Assembly: GCF_022376445.1 (NCBI RefSeq)
Contig: NW_025954963.1
Location: 930,001 to 994,000, forward strand
Source of the DNA: Fomitopsis serialis
Taxonomy: Eukaryota > Basidiomycota > Agaricomycetes > Polyporales > Fomitopsidaceae
Length of the DNA stretch: 64,000 nucleotides
Direction: 5' to 3'
In this document: positions 44,736 through 55,257 of the stretch, in pieces
Position numbering within the stretch: position 1 is the first letter of the stretch
Layout of the letters: each line of letters opens with the position of its first letter
Notes under the pieces: model-generated
Seen by the model: only the letters and a program-made list of their open reading frames with translations
Databases searched by the model: none
What the model was told of the DNA's origin: nothing
Made by a program: the position numbers and the translations under genes

Positions 44736-45300
44736 TCAAGGCTGTATAGGTCTGCGAACACAAGGATTACCTCAATTCAACGACGCATCCGGACGTCCTA
44801 CTGGCTACGAGCTGCTGAACACCGTGCATACTAGCTCGTACCAGCCACGCAAACGTCGCCAGAACGATTATGGTGATCCGAATCCCCACTCAGATTTTGT
44901 GACGCCGCCTCCTACCAAACGGCGCACGCCGCCTCCCGAGAGTACGACAGAAACCCAATGTCGTGATAAACGCACGAGGCGCAAGCCTGAGGTACTTACG
45001 CCGTGCGTTCAGAGAGTCTGCATTTGTTATGTAACTCACACTCACACACTCACACTTATGTAGCCACAGCCTGCTGCGAAGAAGCGACACTGCCTCGTAC
45101 GTGTGCAGGCGGATAGTACGACCGCACGGGAAGGACATCAACATTGATTTTCATTCATCTGACAAGCCTTCGTGAGCAGCGGCTTGTTCAAAATCGATTA
45201 CTTCAAGGACCATCCGGACGCGAAACCGAGTTCGAGGCGATCTACAAAGCCCTTCCTGCCAAAGTATCAAACATAAGTACAACTTATTTATTTATTGACA
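44736..45300 (+). CDS. Hypothetical fragment, possibly spliced
   Basis: Open frame with GLPQFNDASGRPTGYELLNT, SSYQPRKRRQNDYGDPNPHS and a basic TPPPTKRRTPPPES stretch. A plausible intron (GTACTT...TATGTAG, with a CACACT-rich end) is followed by PQPAAKKRHCLVRV. A later frame has LFKIDYFKDHPDAKP. No family recognised and no convincing start. Confidence 0.3.
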
Positions 45301-45604
45301 ATGCTCCTTCTCATTCTAAACACGAGTCTGTAGGGATATGTTGAGAGGAGCAAGGTGGCCGAGAAGACCAAACGAGGGTGCGCGCAGGGGGACAACCACC
45401 AAATGATACGATACCGGCCGCTCAGGAGGACTCGGACCCTCCAGGCGAAGGCCAGCCTGAGGAGATGTGTGTGTAATGTCAACACGTCGCAGCCGAAGCA
45501 GCGCATCAAACGGTACCATGGTTTTCGAGGTCGCTCGAGCAGCATGTAATGGCAGTGTATAATACCCACAAAATCACATTATATTTGTACAGTGGATTAT
45601 CACG
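45301..45604. other. Intergenic
   Basis: About 300 bp, AT-rich at both ends. No gene seen. Confidence 0.35.
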
Positions 45605-45790
45605 ACTGGTGACCAACATCTGACGAGTCCGACAGAGATCGGTCCATATAGATGCACCGCCGAACGGTGTTCACTTGATCAATGGTGAACGCCAGGAGCT
45701 GCTCGGTCGCAGCCGGGTAAGATGCGAAGAAGAGCTTGACGAAGTCGATCGGCTTGTCCAAAGAAGAGTAAGACTGCAGGATCGGCGACA
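45605..45790 (-). pseudogene. FAS beta-chain fragment D (inverted)
   Basis: The minus strand reads PILQSYSSLDKPIDFVKLFF then ASYPAATEQLLA and leaves FAS similarity. It covers the same protein segment as fragment B/E (FVKLLFATYPAATAQLLA) but is a different, opposite-strand copy lying head-to-head with E. Confidence 0.8.
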
Positions 45791-45792
45791 AG

Positions 45793-46407
45793 TTTGAGAG
45801 GCTCAGGTAGCCTTTGGATTCCGGAATTGAGAGCCTCAGATCTCCGGTCGAAGCACGTGTGGCCACATGATCGCACCGGACCAAACATGTGCAAACGAAT
45901 TGACCGGAACCGACCATGGCATGGGCGCAACGCCTTGCCTAAATCACTCCTAGATCCACTGTTTGACTGTTGTCCGCAGGCGAGCGGAATGTGTGTCTCC
46001 TAGGGGGCATTCGGCGCTCGAAGCGGCAGCAGACAGCAGTGGGTTGGCCGCAACACATCCTCACCAACGTCATGTCGGACGACGGCGCTATGCCTGCACA
46101 GTAAGCACCTCCGTATTGTTCTGTCGTCGCCTTCAGCTTACGATCCGGCATAGACACTTCGTCAAGCTCCTCTTCGCGACGTACCCGGCCGCGACCGCGC
46201 AGCTCCTGGCGTCGGAGGACAAGGCTTTCTTCCTCGCCATCTCACAACGCCCGGGCCAGAAGCCGGTCCCTTTCATTCCTGTTCTCGAGGTGTCGTTCGA
46301 GAGGGTACGTTCGTTTGTTTGTTTAATCCCTATATTGTCACTGAGGGCGAAGCCTTATGTAGACATAACATACTCTACTCTTTTCGTGTCTCGTCTGGCC
46401 CGTGGTC
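45793..46407 (+). pseudogene. FAS beta-chain fragment E (copy of B)
   Basis: Direct duplicate of 36420-37035, identical for long stretches; both end at CGTCTGGCCCGTGGTC. It encodes ATYPAATAQLLASEDKAFFL and [20 protein letters not shown]. Here it is followed by fragment F, the next segment of the FAS protein, whereas B is not. Confidence 0.85.
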
Positions 46408-46429
46408 GCTGAGCATCGCCGTTCCCCGA

Positions 46430-48360
46430 AGCGTCGAGCAGGTATAAGAGGGTACGTTAAGGTCGCCCAACGAGGAACTGTGGCTCATATGTTGGTAGGA
46501 TTTCGTGGGCAGCCGAGGACATCGAGGCCGCCTTCGACGAGAACCCCAGCGTGCGTGCACCCTCCGGGGCCCTGTGGCGGCGAAACATGCTGCGAAGAAG
46601 GACGAGCCGGTCAAGGAGGTGCTCGACAACATCGCCGCGTTCCTCGCCGACAGGTTGGCGCAGCGCCTCTACGGCGGCGGCCTCAGTCGCATTCCGACCG
46701 CCGACCATCTCAGTGTTAGGGCCTCCCCTCTCCCGGAGAATGTCACCGGTTCACTTGGCGTCGAACGCTCTGTTGAGGCCGATAAGAACGCCTGCTCCGT
46801 TGGGTGCACGTCGCCCGAGGCGTCGACTTGGCTTGAGATGCTCGCAGGCCCTCGTCAGCAGCATTGGCTGAGTGCACTCCTTACGTCAACGACCGTGCAG
46901 GGTGCATCGCACGTCGACAACCCGATGCGTCGCCTCTTCGTTCCTCGTCGGAGCCAGATGGTCGTCATGACCTTGGACGGCGAGACGCCTGTGACCGTCG
47001 CCCTCTATGGCGCGGCTTGTTCGCACGGCCAGCACAAGTCCGAACTCAAGGTTGCCGTGGTTAGATATGATTCGGCATCTCAGGCGATCGACGTCACACT
47101 GTTCGAGGATCGCCGCGACGTCTCTGTCCCTCTTCAAGCTTAACCCCTAGTCCCTCTACAAGCCGAGCATGGGCTACGCCAACATCCATGACGCTTCCGA
47201 GGGCGTACCAAGGACCTCTGCTGGAGGCTGTGGTTCGGCGACAACGAGGTGCTTTCCGAGATCAACCTTCGCGGCACGTGTATCGGTCTGGAGGTGAGGC
47301 GAACGACGTCGAGGTGTTCTGCGCCGTGGTAGGTAATGAGGGCGAGGCGTTCAAGACAGCACGGACGGGCCGGAACGAGGCCCCGATGGATTCTGCGATC
47401 GTAACTGGCTGGCAGGTAAGCAGTGCCGGCTCTGCGTTGTTCGTGACGCCCTAACCATGTGCCAGGCCACCATGAAGGCAATCTTCCCAGCCACCATCGA
47501 TGACGACTTGCTCAAGCCGGCCCACCTTACGTGCGGGTTCTGACGTTCTCGAGGGTGGGGGGCCACACTCAAGGCCGGCGACGTCTGCAAGGCGAGGGCT
47601 CGTATCGTCCCTGTGGCCAACTCCGACTGCGGGAACACTTTCGAGGTCGTCGAGGAGCTTGAGTATCTTGTCGAGGTTGCGGCGGAGGCGCGCTGCAGTC
47701 GAAGGAGTGATTCGAATGGGATGTTGAGCCCAAGCCTCTCCAAGCAGGCGCTGGCCTTGTGTTCTGCGTCCGGTCTGAGGTCACGTAATGCAACGAGACG
47801 CGTCTCAAGATCGTCTCTGTTTCTGGCGGCATCTTCGTCCACAAGCGCCTCGTCAAGACGGGCCTGCTCTTCGCTCAGATCGCTCTCCGAGTCATCGTCA
47901 CTGAGCGCGCGGCATTCGAGGACAAGCGATTGAGGGCGGCGCGCCCTTCGCTGGACACTCTCGGCGAGCACTCCGCTCTCGCGCCCATCGTGGATGTTCT
48001 GGCCATCTCGTCTCGCGTCGACGCTGTCTTCTATCGTAACATCGCCACACAGCGTGCTGTCGGGCGTGACGCACGGAATCGCTCGAACTGCGCGATGTGC
48101 GCAGTCAACCTCAGCTGTGTGTCGAAGACGTCCACAGGCGCGACCTTGCGTGAGGTTGTCGATGACAGTGCGCAGAAGACCGGCTGTCTTCCAGAAATCG
48201 TCAACTACAACGTCGAGGTATGTTGAAAACAACAGGTTGCGTTTGTCCCCTCACTTACAGCGCGTCTAGGGCCAACAATATGCGTGCGCTGGCGAGCTTG
48301 TGGCTCTGCAGACGATGATCAACATCCTGAGCTACCTCAAGATCGACATACAGAAGGTGA
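46430..48360 (+). pseudogene. FAS beta-chain fragment F (linker to malonyl/palmitoyl transferase)
   Basis: Longest FAS piece. Order: GPVAAKHAAKKDEPVKEVLD and a 200-codon open linker (LAQRLYGGGLSRIPTADHLS ... QAIDVTLFEDRRDVSVPL); dehydratase start YKPSMGYANIHDASEG; VFCAVVGNEGEAFKTA; ATMKAIFPATIDDDLLK; LKAGDVCKARARIV; VSVSGGIFVHKRLVK joined to LLFAQIALRV by deletion; then the transferase domain TERAAFEDKRL, FAGHS|LGEHSAL, RNRSNCAMCAVN and EIVNYNVEGQQYACAGELVA. A 2-nt loss splits the nucleophile elbow GHSLGE at about 47961, and many other shifts occur. It retains introns. 47040-47680 is the inverted partner of fragment A. Confidence 0.88.
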
Positions 48361-48399
48361 GGAGTCGCGTGGGCTTGTCGTCCACATATTGACGACGAT

Positions 48400-49870
48400 T
48401 GCAGATGACGGAGAAGTCGGAGGACAAGACGTTCTTCCTCGCCATCTCGCAGCGCCCAGGCCAGAAGCCGGTACCGTTCATCCCTGTTCTCGATGCGAAC
48501 TTTGAGGTGTGGTTCAAGAAGGTGCGTTTAAATTACCCGAAAACGAACTACGACTTACGTTTTGGGTAGGACTCTTTGTGGGCAGCCGAGGACATCGAGG
48601 CCGTCTTCGACCAGGACCCGCAGCGCGTGTGCATCCTCCAGGGCCCTGTCGCGGCGAAGCATGCGACGAAGAAGGACGAGTCGATCAAGGAGATGCTCGA
48701 CAACGTCGCAGCTATCCTTGTCGACAAGTTCAATTGGCGCAGCGCCTCTACGGCGGCGACCTCAGTCTCATCCCGACCGCTGACTATCTCAGTGTCAGGG
48801 CTTCTCCTCTTCCGGAGAACATCGCTAGCTCGCTTGGCGTCGAGCGCTCTGCCGAGGCAGGCAAGATCACCTACTCCGTTGGGAGCACCTTGCCCGAGGC
48901 GTCGACCTGGCTTGGGATGCTCGCAGGTCCACGTCAAAGTTGGCCCAGGGCTCTCCTTACGCCGGCGACCATCGTGCAGGGAACATCACACATCGACAAC
49001 GCGATGTGCCGCCTCTTCGCTCCTCGTCGGAGCCAGAAGGTCGTCTTGACCTTGGGCGGCGAGATACCTGTGTCCGCCGCGCTCTACGGTGCTGCTCGTT
49101 CGTACGGCCAGCACAAGTATCATTCGGCGTCTCAGGCGATCGACATCGCGTTGTTCGAGGACCGCCGCGACGTCTCCGTGCCTCTCCACTTCAAGTTCCT
49201 CTACAGGCCGAGCATGGGTTCGCTCCCGTTTGAATCCACGAGGTTGCCGAGGGTCCTAACACGCGCATCAAGGACTTCTACTGGCGGCTGTGGTTCGGCG
49301 ACAACGAGGTGCTCCCCGAGATCAATCTTCGCGACGCGCTTACGGGTGCTGAGGTTGCGATTGAGGCGGATGACGTCGAGACGTTCTGCGCTGTGGTGAG
49401 TAATGAAGGCGAGGCGTTCAGGGCAGCGCGGACGGACCGGGTCCAAGACCCGAGGGACCTCGCGATCATTACTGGCTGGCAGGTAAGCAGTGTTGAATGG
49501 ATACGTTATGTCCTAGCATCGTGGCAGGCGTGCTTCAAGACGGTCTCTGCATCTGGCGGCATTTTCGTCCTCGACCAGCTCAAGCGCCTCGTCAAGGTTG
49601 GATCAATCGACTTCCTGCAGGACGATAGTCGTGGCCTGCAGGACGATAGTCGTGGCAACCCCGCAATCGCATAGTATCTCCAACGCCATGGTACCCAGCA
49701 GGGCTCGCCCAAGGCTGCACGATGAGCAAGTCGGGTACTACGGCCTTCGCTTCCTCCGCAACGAACGAGCCTTACTCCAAGATCTCCGGCGATTTCAACC
49801 CTATCCGCATCAACCCCTACTTCGCAGACTTCGCCGCACTTCCGGGAACGATCACGCATGGCATGCGGTC
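48400..49870 (+). pseudogene. FAS beta-chain fragment H (second tandem copy)
   Basis: Starts [35 protein letters not shown], an intron, DSLWAAEDIEAVFDQDPQRV, CILQGPVAAKHATKKDESIK, then SLIPTADYLSVRASPLPENI, LFAPRRSQKVVLTLGGEIPV, FKFLYRPSMGS, RIKDFYWRLWFGDNEVLPEI and DDVETFCAVVSNEGEAFRAA. A deletion joins TGWQ to CFKTVSASGGIFVLDQLKRL, followed by VKVGSIDFLQDDSRG with LQDDSRG duplicated, a TAG, YLQRHGT, and NEPYSKISGDFNPIRINPYF, ADFAALPGTITHGM and SSAATR. Similarity ends there. It lies head-to-tail after fragment F. Several frameshifts; no active product expected. Confidence 0.9.
49615..49656 (+). repeat. 21-bp in-frame tandem duplication
   Basis: CTGCAGGACGATAGTCGTGG(C) occurs twice in direct succession inside FAS fragment H, duplicating LQDDSRG. 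It was acquired after or during decay. Confidence 0.9.
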
Positions 49871-49874
49871 GAGC

Positions 49875-50135
49875 GCCGCTACAAGGGTGGAACACATCAA
49901 CGAGGACTCAAGACCGTTGGCGTGTGGAGCTACTGGCGTGGCACGGGCACGTACGGCAAGGGGATCGCGCGAGAGAACGCACCCTACTTCAAGGCACTCA
50001 GGAGCTTGAGGATGTATTCCTTCATACGGCTGGTGTCTGAAGCCCGACCACGATCCGCACCTCGACGAAGCTACGTCCGAGTCTGCAGACCCTGGACGGC
50101 ACATCGGCTTACCTGTCCTATCCACAGGATGTAAT
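49875..50135 (+). pseudogene. Unrecognised fragment fused to FAS piece
   Basis: Directly after the last FAS residues the sequence changes to KTVGVWSYWRGTGTYGKGIA, RENAPYFKAL and, in another frame, KLRPSLQTLDGTSAYLSYPQ then DVILFI. These read like conserved protein segments of one non-FAS gene, out of frame with each other. Family not recognised. Confidence 0.45.
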
Positions 50136-51607
50136 CCTCTTCATCCGCCGACATGCCGAACCATCTCCCCCCGCCCACTGTGTTATCGGAAGACATGTAC
50201 CGTAGTATATGTTTCTGTATAAGCATGTGAATCGTGACTGTGTACGCATAGCCTCATTGGCGTGTTAGTAAGGTGGCTAGTATAGTGAGGGTATTATGCG
50301 CGGTACAGGGATGTCAGATCTACGAGAAGCACAGCGCGTCGCGGGCGATGTATGCGCCTCTTGTGCGACGCGTCTGGTCACGGGGTCGAGTGACCCCCAC
50401 CCCTCTCTACGAAAATGACCAGATGCTATAGCAGTGGTTCTCCGCCGACACCTGTCAACGCTGTAACTTTTGATCGAGACTGCGAGACACGGCGAGAACA
50501 GTTGGGAAGCTGGAGACCGGTTGCCTCATACGGCCGTCCTCCCCCGTCAAAGAGGTCGTGTTTGTGGCCTGCCTACGGGAGACAAAAGCGGTCGCGCGGT
50601 GAACGGTGTTTCCTGTGGGCGAGCTCCAGCCCTAGCCCTCCTCCTCACGCGGCGCGCGTTTAACGAGTACGTTCGGTCGACGGGTCGCAAACGCACGAAC
50701 CTCACTACGCGGCCTGATCGCACTCGTCTTCGCGGCGCGGATCTCTACACCACGCGATTCATAGGGCCTACAGAGACCATGCCAAGAGAGCTGCAGTGGC
50801 TTCGTCCAGCTGGGGTGTCTGACGTCTTGAGGGAATCTCGCAGTGATTGTCCCTCTGAGCGCCGTTTCAAGTATATACAGCACGGATACATGCATTGCCA
50901 CTCAGCTACAGGACACCGACGTTGGCGCACTGCGAGGTGGAGACTAGGCTCGTACATCGTTCCGACATTCTGTATTGTGTTGAATGCCATGTGAGCTTCT
51001 AATTTGTGGCAGACATAGAGATGACATACGATCGTAATTCCTGCAGGTCATGCACGACGCTGAGCCATCGATCGAGCGCGCTTAATACGTACTCCTTCTT
51101 TGGCCAACACTTCAGCCCTGAGATGTACCTGTGATGATCAGCGCAGGTCACTCACTATGTCGTGCTGGTAATATACTGTTAGGCCTGCGGTGAAGAAGAG
51201 CCACATGGATGCAAAGATGAGGAGACACATGGTTAACGTTGGGTTACAACGCAACTCGGGGGCCGCAGCTGCGGTCGCTCGATGGACACCTGCTCGTCTT
51301 TGCTCCGCCTGTTTTTGAGCGCCTTGATTGCTCGGCTGGTCAGCCCGGCGGGTACCCGCTCTAGCCACGGTGGAGGAGGGCCCCGTATTCGTTCCGCGCG
51401 ACTTATATCGATTCGGCGCCACGGTTTTGGCGGAAGTGGTGGCGGAGTCAGATTGGGCTGATGCTCAGGCAATCGGCGTGAGACGATGAGAGGTAAACAA
51501 ATACAAGGCGACGCACGTTCGACAGGCTGCTCAACGGCATATGTGTTGCGCACTAAGCACTGCGGTCAATTGGGCCGAACCGAGATCGTTGCCACCAAAA
51601 GAAGGCA
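50136..51607. other. Region without confident gene
   Basis: About 1.5 kb. On the minus strand at 51140-51550 there is a Pro-rich frame (PNLTPPPLPPKPWRRIDISR) and a possible membrane segment (MCLLIFASMWLFFTAGLTVY) in different frames. These may be exons of a small membrane protein, but I could not join them with canonical splice sites. Confidence 0.35.
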
Positions 51608-53009
51608 TCACGCACCAGGCAGTGGAGCCTGCCAGAATTTGATGACTTTGGACACAGAGCCAGTCGCTATCAACCTGTGCGAGCCGCTGTAATATGCCTA
51701 TGAAAGCAGTTGGTGGTTGGTAAGGGTAAGCTGCGTCGTATATCCTGTCAATCTGTGAAGCCTACCAATGCAAGCACTCCATCATCCCCTGTGGCACATG
51801 AGGGATAAGTTATGCTCGAGCGCTCCACAACGATAAAGGGAGTGAGAATGGCGCACCGTGCAGCACCCTCTGCATTTCCAGGGTTGTGCCGGCGTCGAAA
51901 ATACTCACCCGACCATTTAGGCCGCCGGTGAGAAGACCCAGATCATCGTGCACGAAAATCGCAGGGAGCGCGGGCGGTGCATCGCTAGCCTTGAAATTAC
52001 GCAGAAGCCGGCGTGCGCGGATGTCGTACAATTCAAATCCACCATATGCATTGCAAACGGCCATGTGTCGACCGTCCTGAGACAGGGAAGCTCGACCACT
52101 GCTTGGCCGGTTATGATTCCAGCCAAAGCAGTCTTATACGGTGTTGTACTTACGCGCAACCTCGACGTAATTTCATCCTCCACATAATGGACGTGGACTT
52201 GACATCCCAACAGCTGGGCGGTGGGCGAAATTCAGCGCGTTGATTTCACAAGCGATCATGCTTACGCACATTATGCCATACTCCGCATAGGCCACTATCA
52301 AAGAGCCCTCCTGCCCGCTGAAATGGACAGAGTAAGGGTTCACAGGATCCTGCGGTATCGATTCCAACCCAGCGCCGCCGCCGGCGATGATGTCGCCCTG
52401 CCTCTGAAGGTCGACTTCAACTTGATTTGGCGATGGTATGCGGCACAGAAATCGCCAGCGGCCTTCAAGTTGTGTTTGTTAGATCGCATGGTCGCGGAAC
52501 AGCCGGGGCGGCGTACGCGGGGTCAACTCGTTCCAGATTATGATTTGGTGTCCCGCACATGCTGCCAAGTAGTCGTGGTGCACATCGAACGTTATGTCCC
52601 TCACCGCAGCCTGGGATTGCAGAGGAATCGCTGCGCCTTGAGGAATCTCCTGCCCTCGAGCCATCAGCTCAGCATGATTTAGGGCTGCTTTTAGACGCAA
52701 AAGACGCACCGCAGAAACGTCCAATACTACGAGTTTTCCCTCCGCGTACCCCACGAATAACTTGGCCGTGTGTTTGGGGTGCCAGCAGATTGAAGTTATA
52801 GGGGAGGTGCCGACCAGCTTTCGTACTTCTGTCCCGGAGTGACAGCTTACGACGAAGAGGATATGGTCGTCTCCGCCGCTGGCCAGATAATCGCCCCTTG
52901 GCGAAAAGGACAGAACATTGATGGAAGAGGAGTGGCCAGTGAAGCTGAACACAGGTGAATACGACATTCCGCGCAGGTGCGGACGGGCAAAGAAGCTGAA
53001 CAGACCCAT
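51608..53009 (-). CDS. WD40-repeat protein
   Basis: Beta-propeller protein, probably a scaffold. Start MGLFSFFARPHLRGMSY at 53009. Visible repeats: FSFTGHSSSINVLSFSPRGD, YLASGGDDHILFV, SPITSICWHPKHTAKLFVGY, VRDITFDVHHDYLAACAGHQ IIIWN, a later exon ending LIVAYAEYGI joined to CWDVKSTSIMWRMKL, then SLSQDGRHMAVCNAYGGFEL YDIRARRLL and DLGLLTGGLNGRVSIFD. The last piece HRLIATGSVSKVIKFWQAPL ends at 51608. Most junctions (AT|GTGCGT...CAG|C; GC|GTAAGT...CAG|T) keep frame; the last intron and the one near 52.4-52.48 kb are not fully resolved. No extra domain recognised. Upstream lies a 36-bp tandem repeat. Confidence 0.75.
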
Positions 53010-53110
53010 CCTGCGGCGTTGGGGCGCTTAAAGCGAACGTCCGCTTGCATTGTTTGTGAACACAAAAGCGAAGCCATCTCTATTGATGGCCGCATGCAGA
53101 TGCAGAACGA

Positions 53111-53219
53111 AGAGACCGCGTCGGAGACAATGCTGGGACAATAATAAGAGACCGCGTCGGAGACAATGCTGGGACAATAATAAGAGACCGCGTCGGAGAC
53201 AATGCTGGGACAATAATAC
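53111..53219. repeat. 36-bp tandem repeat, 3 copies
   Basis: Unit starting AGACCGCGTCGGAGACAATG, repeating at 53113, 53149 and 53185 without visible differences. It lies about 100 bp upstream of the WD40 start codon, in its probable promoter or 5' UTR. Confidence 0.9.
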
Positions 53220-53760
53220 AGCCCATTCCGACTCACTCGTGAAAAGATACAGGGCCCGTCGGACGTTTCCCGATCTTCGATGGTATAATTTCTCATTCCG
53301 GACATGTTGACTTATCTTTTGAGGCAAGTGCTCTAATAACCGTTTCTTAGGGCTTCAGGAACAACCCTTGCACCGCCTTGTACGTCGGCATGGGTAGCCT
53401 TCTGTCAGTGGCTCTCTGGATCCAGGAGGAGACGTTGCAGAGGAGGAGGAGGAGGAGGGGATTCCATATAGTCCTCACGTTTGCGCGCCATGAGGCTCGC
53501 CACGCGTGACAGAGGTACTAAGGATTGCCCCGCGCGGCTACAAGCAGCGCAATCGACGCAGCTATGCATCCTGCGATCATCCGATCGTTCATCGGATGAT
53601 CAGTTACTGCGCGAATCTCATGCATTGTTCGAACATTGGGAGCTCTGTTACATGTACACGGCCGACGTGCCATTGTTCGGTCCCGTATTTCAGAGTTTCA
53701 ACCCTGAGGTCTTTGGGCAATATTGTCATCCGCCCCTCATCGACATCCGAGTCCGTCAAC

Positions 53761-54861
53761 ATGCGCCTCATCCGCACTGTCCATACGTTGTTAGAGGGAC
53801 TGTTGGTTCTTGTCGCTGCCGTAGCCTTCACGTCGACCTGGACCCGGGCCAGCCCGGACCTCGGGAAGCTCACCAAACACACGATGAAGATGCCGTCGGA
53901 ATACATCCGCGAGGTGTCGACTCGTGTCCAAGCCGCCCTCGTACCCATCTTCAGCCAACACGCGCCAGATCTCCGGGCTGCGTTGACCTTCCTTCTCGAC
54001 TCGCAGAGGTCGGGCATGGGCGACACCCTCGGGGATGTCGGTACAACGTCCTCGTTGGTGCTCAAGTTGGCTGAGGCTCGCATCGCTGCTGAAGACTTGA
54101 TCTCGCTAATCGAGAGCAGCTCGCTCGAACATCGTGAAGAAATGCAATTTCTGCTACTGAAGTTTGCCGACGACGCGAGGGACACGATTCGCGCCCTTCA
54201 ACAGTTGTCTGCTCGACTGCAAAGCGGCGGCGATCGGTGAGTGGTTCGATTTTGCCTAGAAATCCCATTCAGTTCTAACCCATAGGCTGGCGCCAGTGTT
54301 GCGGTAACGCTTGACTCCGCGCGGCGGCTACTGTCCCCGTCCCTCCACGACTCCAACTCAGCTACGTACCATCAGTCGCCGACAAATGACGACAGGACGA
54401 CGCGCGCGTACGAATATGCCCTGACCACGATAGAAGGGGTCCTGCGTTCGTTGGTTCTATCTGCAGAAACCGCCTTCGCGAGCCTAGAGGCGCTGGATGC
54501 CCGTCTGCTGGCGATTGGTGAAGCAAGTGCCCTGGAAGGTTTAGCCATCCGTCATGCGAGAGAGGACGTACTGTACAGTTTATGGACCTACCTTGGAGGC
54601 AACCGGGAACAGCTCAACCACTTTGACCGCGACGCAGTGGTCCTGAATAGTGTCAGCGACTACAAGAAGCTGTCCCTCACCTACATCCAATCCGTTTCTC
54701 GCGCGCTAGAGGCGATGCAAGCTGGTTTAGATGAGACACGCCGCATTGCGTCGGGAGCGCTGCTCATAGAGCAACCGACGCCGCAATCTGCGTTGATTAT
54801 CATTGCCAAAGGCTATGGCAGATTGAAGGGCGAAGCTTGGCCTGAGGGAGTTGTGGTTTGA
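53761..54861 (+). CDS. Hypothetical protein with N-terminal membrane segment and helical domain
   Basis: Start at 53761 (MRLIRTVHTLLEG) with a membrane segment LLEGLLVLVAAVAFTSTW, then a helical region to LQSGGDR at about 54237 where a GTGAGT donor lies. A second block, AYEYALTTIEGVLRSLVLSA, ETAFASLEALDARLLAIGEA, SLWTYLGGNREQLNHFDRD and SYIQSVSRALEAMQ-type helices, ends GEAWPEGVVV at 54861. The layout resembles a common Agaricomycete family of unknown function (membrane anchor plus a 250-residue helical domain with a LGGN-type motif). The best acceptor (TAACCCATAG) would give a frame stopping after seven codons, so either a different acceptor is used or a 1-nt frameshift separates the halves. 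Confidence 0.55.
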
Positions 54862-55257
54862 ATTGTCAAGGTATGTTGGATAGCACTGAGTCCATATGCA
54901 CGCGCTGACGCGACCGTGCGTACCTAGGGCCGCATTTTGCGTTGGTTGATATTCAGATTGTCGACTCTGCGCTTGAGCTTAATCCTGCTGGCTTCCGACT
55001 CGGAGACGGACGATGTTCTCCATGCGGGGCCGGTGTCCGCGGGTACAAAGCTTGTCGCCTCGCAAGTCATAGTACTCAATTGTCTCGTCACGGACCCCGG
55101 TGGGCTTAGGTCGCGTTGGCCTGTAGGAAAGCTTTTGATGAATGTACGTCGAGGGTGTCGGTTTGAGCAAATGTTCGACTCGGATAGCAACAATTCCGAC
55201 GCCCTTCGGGCGTCGCCGTATATTATGATTGCGACTTGTAGCCCTTGTTATAAGAGA
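54862..55257. other. Region 3' of hypothetical gene
   Basis: About 400 bp. Contains GTGTCGGTTTGAGCAAATGT and ATGTTCGACTCGGATAGCA-like sequence that reappears, diverged, near 62.87-62.92 kb, just outside the high-identity duplication. No gene assigned. Confidence 0.4.

Noticed and set aside
45180..45265. LFKIDYFKDHPDAKP as part of a sirtuin
   Set aside because: Only a weak resemblance to the sirtuin FxxxPEPFY region, with no Rossmann or zinc motifs nearby.
47351..48232. 293-codon open frame on the minus strand
   Set aside because: Antisense shadow of the FAS dehydratase/transferase fragment; the plus strand carries the recognisable motifs.
53111..53219. Tandem 36-bp repeat as a CRISPR array
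   Set aside because: Direct contiguous repeats without spacers, in a eukaryotic genome.
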